This document shows positions 56,286 through 64,000 of a stretch of DNA of 64,000 nt, one piece after another. Positions within the stretch are counted from its first letter, which is position 1, and each line of letters opens with the position of its first letter. The notes under the pieces were generated by a model, which saw nothing but the letters and a program-made list of their open reading frames with translations, was not told the DNA's origin and ran no database searches. The DNA lies in assembly GCA_019096195.1 (NCBI GenBank), contig JAGTXK010000239.1, positions 496,001 through 560,000 on the forward strand, in the 5' to 3' direction. The position numbers and the translations under genes were made by a program. This DNA is from Boletus sp. NGJ (lineage: Eukaryota; Basidiomycota; Agaricomycetes; Boletales; Boletaceae).

Positions 56286-57632
56286 ATGCCTGGACTTGAC
56301 TTCTACAAGACCCCTGAATCACCTGCTACCATCACTACAACTGTCCCAGCGACCCCCATCGAGGAATCCAATCGTGCCGTCACTGCGACTCCTTCCCCAA
56401 CAGCCCCCTTGAAGGCCGGGGTCTACTATAACCCCCGTCTGGACCCCAAGAATTTCTTGGAGGGCCCTCTGTCCTGGGATCCTGCTACGCGCCTTCGTCA
56501 GATGCTTGCCCGTCCTGGTATTGTTGTTCGTGCAGATATATTTCTTGCGGTCGTTGAAGTTTAATCTGACTGGTTGGTAGATTGCTCCTGGTATTTGTGA
56601 TGGTATCAGTGCCAGGTGTGCACTCGAAGCAGGTTTTGAATGTTTATACCAAAGTGGAGCTGCTACAACGGCCTCACGGCTTGGCCAGCCAGACGTTGCT
56701 ATCGCGACTTTGAACGACTTTGTCCAGAGTGCACAGATGGTCTGCGGTTTGAGTCCTACAACGCCCGTTATTGCCGACGCTGATACTGGGTACACATCTT
56801 TTTTTTTTTTTGTTTCCACATCGTTTTTACTATTTTGACAGCTTCGGTGGGACTGCTATGGTCGCCCGCACCGTCTACCAATACGCCCGTGCTGGTGTAG
56901 CTGCTATGCATATTGAGGATCAAGTACAGACTAAACGTTGTGGCCATTTGATGGGGAAGCAAGTTGTTTCGCGGGAGGAGTTCATTACCCGCATTCGTGC
57001 TGCGGTTATTGCCCGTGATTCCATTCCTGGCGGTTCCAACTTCGTGAGTAGTCGTGACAAGTCTATCAACCAGTGTCTCACTTGTTACTTCACAGGTTAT
57101 CATTGGCCGCACAGATTCCGCTCAGGTCCTTGGCATGGAGGAAGCTGTCACACGTCTGAAGCTCGCGGCTGATGCCGGTGCTGACGTTTGCTTCATCGAG
57201 GGTGTCAAGACTGCTGAGCTCCTCACTTCAACTGTGAAAGCATTGTCCCCCAAACCTGTTCTCGTTAATGTCATCTCCGGTGGTCTTACGCCATCTTTCA
57301 CTTGCAAAGAGGCTGAGGCACTCGGGGCAAAGATTATCAGTGAGTTCGTTGTACGATGCGAGGTAAGGTCTGGCTCTGATACATTTTCAGTCTTTTCTCT
57401 GGTCTCCTGCGTTGCTGCAGTCCACGGGATTCGTGCAGCTATGCAGTCGCTGAAGAAGACCGGTACCGATTTCACTTCCGCGCAAGGGATGGACCCGAAA
57501 GCATTTTTCGAAATCATGGGTGGGTTTCCGTAAAATAATCTAGACACTGATACTTATAACATTTTCCTAGGTCTCGATGATATTGTCAGCGTTGACGCGC
57601 GTGCAGGTGGAAGTGCTTTCGAAGTCGTTTAA
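56286..57632 (+). CDS. PEP mutase/isocitrate lyase superfamily enzyme
   Basis: C-C lyase of the group that includes methylisocitrate lyase, oxaloacetate hydrolase and carboxyPEP mutase. After a low-complexity leader (MPGLDFYKTPESPATITT) it reads PATRLRQMLARPGIV, APGICDGISARCALEAGFEC, LYQSGAATTASRLGQPD, VIADADTGFGGTAMVARTV, HIEDQVQTKRCGHLMGKQVV, IIGRTDSAQVLGMEEAVTR, DAGADVCFIEGV and PVLVNVISGG. The end GLDDIVSVDARAGGSAFEVV stops at 57630-57632. The metal-site DADTG and HIEDQ and the catalytic-loop Cys in KRCGH are present; relatives usually have KKCGH, so one Lys is Arg here. Five introns, one preceded by a poly-T run near 56800. The precise substrate cannot be assigned. Confidence 0.85.
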
Positions 57633-58460
57633 GGTTGACCATCATTTACTTTTTTTTTTCTTCCGGTTTCTGCTGCTCTCACTCTCTCTCATGCGAATCT
57701 AATCATGCTGTATAACAAATAGTCATCAGCATCAATCTCAGTAGCTATGGTCGCTCCTTTAGATTTTTATCTTTAATCTTGACGATGAATAAAAGCTGTT
57801 AACAGGCTCCTATCTGTAATGTATACTAGTGTGACTGAAGTCGAACTTGAACACTTGCCCCTTCAGGCAGAGTGATCTGCCCAGAATTGGAATTTAAAGT
57901 GGCGCTCCGTTGCGCCTCGCCAAGTTGATGCTTCTTTCCTCACCAGCGAGCTTTTAAGCAATATTGGGCCAGCAGCCTGAGGCTTGTGCCCAATCTTTCC
58001 TTTATTTCCTCCAATTTGCAGGACTCTTTTCCACGGACAGAACTGTCAAACCTTCCACAACTTTCGACAGTACTTACGGCCTAGATTTGCGTGACGCAAG
58101 CATGACTTTCGCCCTTCCTTTTGACGTACAGTAGGCGTCGGCATTCCCAGGGACTCTATCGACCACGTCACGAGGCTGCCGGCCGAGCTGGCAGGAAGGT
58201 TTTCGGCTCACCTTTTCTTGCGTCTCCGACACCTTTTCTGGATGTAGCTAATGCAATATATCCATATTTCTGCGCGAATTCAAACTCCGAATGTCTCTAA
58301 TTCTGGAGGCAATACAATGTTTTGAAATAGGCATATGCACACGGTATCTCGTTCCCAGGACCGGGATATGCGGGAGGGCGCTTGAACATCACAGCGAAAG
58401 CGATTCAGAACTCACCGTCCACCGTCTAACTCAGTCTCTCGGCTTGCAGCTACTTTTGCG
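57633..58460. other. intergenic with a small hairpin
   Basis: Contains the 3' region of the lyase gene and the promoter of the flavocytochrome gene. At 57963-57994 there is a nested inverted repeat, ATTGGGC/GCCCAAT with AGCC/GGCT inside. No gene supported; a frame at 58291 overlaps the next gene in another phase. Confidence 0.5.
57963..57994. repeat. nested inverted repeat (hairpin)
   Basis: Arms of seven bases (ATTGGGC and GCCCAAT) enclose a second four-base pair of arms (AGCC, GGCT) around TGA. It lies about 330 bases after the lyase stop codon. Purpose unknown; could be chance. Confidence 0.5.
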
Positions 58461-60732
58461 ATGGCCCACGGAAAGCCGCTCACTGGCAAAGAAGTCGCCT
58501 TGCACAATAGCCGCGAAAGCTGCTGGATCATTGTTCATGGTACGTTCAGCTATACCTTTTAGGATTGACTATAGGCACATCAGTCAAGTTTGCGGCAGTG
58601 ACTGAATGCTCCGTTTTCGTGTAGGAAACGTGTACGACGTTACTGACTTTTTAGATGGTGAGTGCTGTCGGGTCGTGTCATGTGCTCACTTGGTTAACTC
58701 GACCCAGACCACCCAGGTATGTTCGAATCCATGTGTTTCTCCGATCGATTGACAAGCCGAACAGGTGGGAGCAAAATTATCCTCAAGTACGCAGGAAAAG
58801 ACGCGACGTACGCTCTACGGTGCACCGCGCCTAGTGGTGCGCTGATCACATTCATAGAAAGGAATATGAGCCCATTCACCCACCGGACGCTATCACAACC
58901 AACCTGAAACCGGAGAAACAGTCAGTAGAAAGAGTGCTCGTTCGGCATTCGTATCCGCTCATATATAACAGCCTTGGACCTGTCGACCTTGAAACCGTGG
59001 AGAAGGTCGAGGAGGTGATCACTGACGAGGAGCGTGCGAGACAAGCCCGTGTCGCAGCTCGTCCACTTCTTTCCGAAATTCTTAACCTTCATGACTTCGA
59101 GGTTTGTAGTCTAAACTCCGAACAGGTAGTTTCGTTCCTCACTCTTCCAAGACTATTGCTAGGATGGTCATGCCAGAGAAAGCGTGGGCGTATTATTCCT
59201 CGGCTGCCGATGACGAGATTACCAACCGCGAAAACCATTCGGCTTTCCACCGGTAAGCCAGCATGTATGGTCGATGTAAGTCTTCTCCAATACCTCATAC
59301 AGCGTGTGGTTCCGTCCTCGCATTCTCCGGGACGTCACCAACGTTGACTGGTCGACAACAATCTTGGGACATAAGACGAGCATGCCCATGTACATCGTAC
59401 GAATGACCTTCAGCCAAAGCACGGTTTTGTTGACTCGTACCCAGACTGCCACTGCGCTAGGAAAGCTCGGTCACCCCGACGGTGAACTTACTCTAACCCG
59501 AGCTGCCGCGAAACATGGTGTTCTGCAGATGGTAAGATCGTGCGTTGGTGATATATCCCTTGTGTGTCTCGATCAATTGTACAGATACCCACTCTTGCAT
59601 CATGTTCATTTGACGAAATCGTGGATGCTGCAGCTCCTGGCCAAGTCCAGTTTTTCCAACTGTACGTCAACAAGGACCGCGAGGTTACTAAGCGAATTGT
59701 CCAGCATGCGGAGAAGCGCGGAATCAAGGGTCTCTTCATAACCGTCGATGCACCACAGTTAGGTCGCCGTGAGAAAGACATGCGGCAGAAGTTTGAAGCC
59801 GAGGATCCCTCAGAAGTAAAGCAAGCCGGGCAGGGCGGTGTAGATCGCTCGCAAGGTGCTGCGAGAGCCATAAGCGTAAGGGTTGCGTAATCTCTCAGGA
59901 GGACCATGTGATTCACATCGTGTGCGATAAGTCGTTCATTGACCCAGGCTTGAATTGGTCGGACATGAAATTCTTCCAGAGCATAACCAAGAGTAAGGTC
60001 CGAGAACTTAGTTCAGCGTGGAGAACATTGATCTCTTGTTGGTTTAGTGCCATTGATCTTGAAGGGTGTCCAATGCTGGGAAGATGCCCTTGAGGCTTAC
60101 GATATAGGGTTGGCTGGAGTTGTCCTTTCCAATCATGGTGGTCGTCAATTGGACTTTTCCCGATCCGGAATTGAGGTCCTTGTCGAAGTCGTGGACAAAC
60201 TAAAGGAAAGGCGCGGGCTGAACTTCCCTAACAAGAAATTCCAATTGTTCATTGATGGAGGCGTCCGTCGCGCAACTGACGTTATTAAGGCTGTTGCTCT
60301 CGGAGCTACAGCAGGTACGATGGCACTTTCTATCGTGTATTTCCTGCTTACAAGATAGTAGTCGGTGTGGGTCGTCCGTTTCTCTATGCATTTTCGTCGT
60401 ACGGACAAGAGGGAGTGGAAAGGGCCTTGCAAATCTTGCATGTATGCTCGTTACATACGTGTCCTTGCTTTCGTTACTCACTCGTTCACTAGGACGAATT
60501 TGAGATGAACATGCGGCTATTGGGTGCGCGTAATCTCAAAGAAATTGTACCCGAGATGGTCGACGCTTCAAATATCCACCTGCACACTGTTTCTGTTCCG
60601 AATGATAATCTCTACGAAACCAATTGTGCGTGTTGGTTTACTCCCTCACAGATCATTTCCGTTTAGCTCTTCCATTCCACAGATGAACGCCTTCAAGGTG
60701 CACGGATCAGGGAGATAAGGAGCAAACTCTAG
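58461..60732 (+). CDS. flavocytochrome b2-type FMN dehydrogenase (L-lactate dehydrogenase family)
   Basis: FMN enzyme that oxidises a 2-hydroxy acid, typically L-lactate to pyruvate, and passes electrons to a fused cytochrome b5 domain. Start MAHGKPLTGKEVALHNSRES. The haem ligands are His in DHPGGSKIILKYAGKDAT and in EYEPIHPPDAI. The FMN barrel shows DFEAVA-like start, MPEKAWAYYSSAADDEITNR, WFRPRILRDVTNVDWSTTIL, ATALGKLGHPDGELTLTRAA, PTLASCSFDEIVDAA, QFFQLYVNKDR, FITVDAPQLGRREKDMR, LILKGVQCWEDALEAYDIG, GVVLSNHGGRQLDFSRS (active His and Arg) and LFIDGGVRRATDVIKAVALG. The last exon ends YERLQGARIREIRSKL at 60730-60732. About twelve introns. No presequence is seen before the b5 domain, so a cytosolic place is possible. 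Confidence 0.9.
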
Positions 60733-61787
60733 TTACCCTCGTGCAAACATGTTGATCAATATGTTGCCGTGTCTACCAGCATCAGCTTAGTATCATCTCG
60801 CTTCGCTATGCCAGTGTCGTCATATAGCGATCTTGATTATATGGAACTATTCGTGTAGGTGCTTGAGATCCTGGGTACCATCACCGAAACCTTTCCCAGA
60901 AGCGGATGACCTGGCTTTCAATACTGGTTCATCCGTTGATGGATATGCTGTGGGTTCAACCAGAGATGGTTATTTACCGTTCAAGACAAAAGGAAGCCTT
61001 GATGAGGGATAGATCAGATTTTAAACCCAAAACCTTTGACCTCGTGTCTGTTACATTCTTGAAGCCAAGAATGGGTGATCGGTCCTTGAATATGAATGTT
61101 GATACTTGAAGGTTGCTATTCGTAAGATAGGTTTGGTAAACGCATCGCGGGTATGAACGTGGATGTTCCCTTATATCCCCGAGCTTTATCATAATCGGTA
61201 CCGCTCACCACCCCAATGATAACTGTACGCGGGGAATTGCCATGTGACATCCACCGTCCGTCGGATCATGCTCGCCACTTATCGGCCCTGCAGCGTCAGT
61301 AAAAGATAGATTGGTGGCGAACGCCATTATGACGATGTAAGGGCCTCTTCCCTGCCGCGGCGAACTGCGCTAGGGCTGGCAGCCAATGGCCCTCAGGATG
61401 AAAACTCTTGGAGGACTGCCCGAGTTATGTAACTGGCTTAAGCCAGATCCCGCAGCAAGCGTGACGCAGCATGTTCATCTGAGGAAGATGCCTTTGTGTA
61501 AATCATTACGGTCTGATCTGGGCTCACTGGAACTGTACCACACGACTCGAGCGGTTAGTCGCATTTGGGGAAATTTCGACGGATATGCGATGGGCTGCGC
61601 CACTACCTGCCATTACAAATCGCTGTTCAGATGTGCGGAATTTTATAGTGAAACAGTGACACGTTTTAGGGAACACGGACACAGAAACCACATTGGGCCG
61701 GACCGTCACAGAAGCTCCTCGTGTACATTGAAGTGACTGGCGCACGTGTGTTCGTCAATTTACCGCAACAACCGAACAACACACGCC
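60733..61787. other. intergenic, no gene seen
   Basis: About 1 kb between the flavocytochrome gene and the convergent TMEM70-like gene. Frames at 60906-61109 and 61386-61736 have no family match. Confidence 0.45.
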
Positions 61788-62693
61788 TTACCGTAATACC
61801 TTCCCGGCACCCCGACAACTTCCAGTGCCCCCCTCGCCCCACTTCACAATCCAACGACCGATGACCTCACCGTTGTCATCGAACGTCTCCGCAACCGTCT
61901 CCTCCTCTCCTGAGACACCAGCTTTTCCCGCTGTAACAATGTCCTCGTCGGGGGGAGGTAGTTGTATGGCCAGAGGAAGTTCCCATTTCGCGAATGGACG
62001 ATTCGTCTCCACCAAGAAGTCAGAATCATAGACCCGAGTGGTGAGCTTTTTCAGCGTCAGCGTGAGAGTCGTCATTTCGACCCCTTCAATGCCTCCGTTC
62101 TCAGCCGGGGTGAGGCGACGGAGGTCAACTACGTATGGTGCGCCGCACCAGCTGACGAGCGCGGTGGAGATGCTGCTGGTCGATATGGCAGTGGCTGTCA
62201 AGAAGATACGCGCCGACAAAGGAAGAGATGATTCGACGATGAAAAGGAATGGCGCCATGGTGAATGTGAGGCCAAGTGAGGCTAGCGAGAATATTTTGAG
62301 GCGGCGGAAAGTCTGCGTCAAGGGTCCATGATATGATACGGGTTGACTATCTTCTCGAGGGTCTAATGTGCTAGCCTGTACACCGGCACTATGTGACGCC
62401 ACTCTGGTTGATTGGGATAATTGTCGAGAGCATAACCAACCAACGGTGTGGGGGGCGGTCAAAAGCTGTCGTGCCGTGAAGCCACAGCGCATCCAGCCAG
62501 AGTAGAGCCTACATTGGTCGTCAACAGTGCCGAGCGCGAACTTGCCAAGTATTGCTCTTCGACATAGGCTTTGGCCAAGTGTCAGTGTTGTACGAACAGG
62601 CGACATGGAACGCTGAGGGATCGGGTTCAGTCTCAACCTGGCCCTTTTACATAAACGGTCACCATCATTGGCGGAACGCGTCTTGCCGGCCAT
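61788..62693 (-). CDS. TMEM70/TMEM186-like mitochondrial membrane protein
   Basis: Intronless frame of 301 codons. The first ATG (62693) begins MAGKTRSANDGDRLCKRARL; a second at 62609 begins MSPVRTTLTLGQSLCRRAIL, a good mitochondrial presequence. The core reads VSYHGPLTQTFRRLKIFSLA, then two helices (LTFTMAPFLFIVESSLPL and FLTATAISTSSISTALVSW) and CGAPYVVDLRRL. This matches the TMEM70-type block of a basic amphipathic start, a helical hairpin and a beta-rich C-terminus. Relatives help assemble inner-membrane complexes such as ATP synthase. It is divergent from the dynactin gene; the upstream ATG would overlap that gene's start codon, so the second ATG is the likelier start. Confidence 0.65.
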   Translation of the reverse strand: MAGKTRSANDGDRLCKRARLRLNPIPQRSMSPVRTTLTLGQSLCRRAILGKFALGTVDDQCRLYSGWMRCGFTARQLLTAPHTVGWLCSRQLSQSTRVASHSAGVQASTLDPREDSQPVSYHGPLTQTFRRLKIFSLASLGLTFTMAPFLFIVESSLPLSARIFLTATAISTSSISTALVSWCGAPYVVDLRRLTPAENGGIEGVEMTTLTLTLKKLTTRVYDSDFLVETNRPFAKWELPLAIQLPPPDEDIVTAGKAGVSGEEETVAETFDDNGEVIGRWIVKWGEGGTGSCRGAGKVLR

Positions 62694-63466
62694 GGATGCA
62701 CCTGTTTACTACTCAAAAGCCGAGTTCATAGAAACGGTACAGGTCTTCTTTTGCTAAGAGATGTCATCTGGACGTATTGAAAGGATACAGGTAACAAGGT
62801 CTCTCGACGAGCCACTATCGCCGGCCCACAAAACATTATCCTGGGAGGCAAGACGATCATATCGAGCGGTGCAATTATCCGAGGGGACCTCAGAAGAGCC
62901 GGGCCAGGGCATGCAGTGGTCATATCCTTGGGAAGATACTGTTTGGTTGGGGATGGCTGCATCATGAGGTTCGCTGATATTCTGTTCATCGGATACGCAT
63001 CACACGCGATATTCCTCTCTAATAGGCCACCATATAAAACGTATCGCGGAAATTTCAATTACTATCCAATGAAGATTGGAGACCACGTTCATATTGGCGC
63101 CAACTCTGTAATCGAAGCAGCAACTATTGGCAACCACGTTATCATTGGAAAGAATTGTATCATCGTAAGCTTGCAGAATTGCTCACCCGATTCATTTTCA
63201 TGACCACTACTCAGGGAAAATTCACGATAATCAAAGATTGTGCCCAGGTTGCAGACAACACTGTCATTCCACCCAACACTGTAATACCCGCCTTGGCATT
63301 GTTCGCTGGATCACCAGGTTTGCGTCAACTTCTGGCTCGTGATTAACTATTGTGACCGAGGAAGCATTCAGGTCGGTTTGTCGAAGACCTTCCAGAATCC
63401 ACCCAGGAGATGGTGGAAGCGCGAACCAAGCAATACTACACCCGGTTTCAGCCCTTGGACCGATGA
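62692..63466 (+). CDS. dynactin subunit p25 (DCTN5)
   Basis: Pointed-end subunit of dynactin, the dynein activator, needed for early endosome transport in fungi. Exon 1 reads MDAPVYYSKAEFIET. Then GNKVSRRATIAGPQNIILGG, TIISSGAIIRGDLRRAG and VVISLGRYCLVGDGCIMR, intron, PPYKTYRGNFNYYPMKIGDH, VHIGANSVIEAATIGNHVII, intron, GKFTIIKDCAQVADNTVIPP and ALALFAGSPG. The last exon gives RFVEDLPESTQEMVEARTKQ and YYTRFQPLDR with TGA at 63464-63466. Hexapeptide repeats of the left-handed beta-helix (IIxxGA-type) run through the middle. About four introns, and the frame is intact. Length, near 190 residues, matches p25. Confidence 0.92.
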
Positions 63467-64000
63467 ACGGCTCAATCTGGCTTGATATTACTTGTTCCTG
63501 CACCTTTTTACTGTAAATCTGTATATCATGGTTTCCTCTATTTTTTCAGTTGACAAGTTTATACCCCAAACGTTCTCGGCGGCCAAGGGTGCCTACAACT
63601 TCAATACGACCATGCATTGTCCACTCGTGATTTGATGATTAATTGATAGGAGATTGCTAGAAGGAATCCGTTAAAAGGTCGAGCGTCACTGGTTACTATG
63701 ACATACGCTACCATAGTACATCTGGCCGCGACAATTCCAACTAGTACGGGGAAAGTCGTCTGGTAAGTACCGTGCAAGCTAATTAGGGGCTGGGCGGATG
63801 GCAAAGGGCCGATCGGTCCGGTCCGGTTGATCCTAATACTGCACCCACATGACTCGCGGGTATACTTTCAATTTCTACGTACAATGTTCATAACTCTGGA
63901 AAGAACAGTTTCCTTGCGAGGCTGCGGGGCAAGCGGTTTTGCAAATGCGGCTTGAAAAGCGGACTGTCGTCCCGCATTGTCAGTCCAACGCGTGACCATG
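63467..64000. other. 3' edge, no gene seen
   Basis: Downstream of the dynactin gene to the end of the window. Only short unsupported frames on either strand. Confidence 0.5.

Overview
The window reads as nuclear DNA of a filamentous basidiomycete fungus, most likely a mushroom-forming agaricomycete. Genes are close together on both strands, almost all are broken by many short introns (about 50-60 bases, mostly GT...AG), and the protein set is eukaryotic: LSm4, dynactin p25, clathrin light chain, TRAPPC11, a cytosolic AsnRS and a mitochondrial ABC half-transporter. Lineage-specific F-box and BTB paralogues fit the agaricomycete assignment. I saw no tRNA, rRNA, CRISPR array or recognisable transposon coding region.

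Layout. 0.3-4 kb: diphthine synthase (+) converges on asparaginyl-tRNA synthetase (-), so two translation genes lie side by side. 4-10 kb: a copied fragment of an F-box gene, a secreted sedolisin-type tripeptidyl peptidase (-), then the apparent source F-box gene (-). 11.6-18.1 kb: a single-pass membrane protein of unknown role, LSM4, and a large OPT-family oligopeptide transporter (-). 18.4-25.3 kb is gene-poor, with one tentative hypothetical gene. 25.4-36 kb is an island of two adaptor families: three BTB/POZ genes and one BTB fragment, interleaved with one nearly whole F-box gene and one decayed F-box copy. 36.4-43.9 kb: two small probable mitochondrial membrane proteins, a monoacylglycerol lipase, clathrin light chain, an unassigned gene, a PalI/SUR7-like membrane protein, a tiny GPI-anchor-like secreted protein and an intron-split metallothionein. 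44-53.4 kb: TRAPPC11, a multi-span membrane protein and an MDL1-like mitochondrial ABC transporter. 53.5-55.2 kb: another F-box fragment and a decayed region with a faint RCC1-like look. 56.3-63.5 kb: a PEP mutase/isocitrate lyase superfamily enzyme, a flavocytochrome b2-type dehydrogenase, a TMEM70-like mitochondrial protein, and dynactin p25, whose start codon overlaps the most upstream start of the TMEM70-like gene.

Most genes are single-copy housekeeping genes with no operon-like logic. The part that departs from this is the set of F-box (Cullin-1/SCF) and BTB (Cullin-3) adaptor paralogues with fresh fragments scattered through the window. It looks like a birth-and-death gene island making and losing ubiquitin-ligase substrate adaptors. 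Exon boundaries were inferred by eye from splice motifs and protein-family similarity; genes without a family match are less certain.
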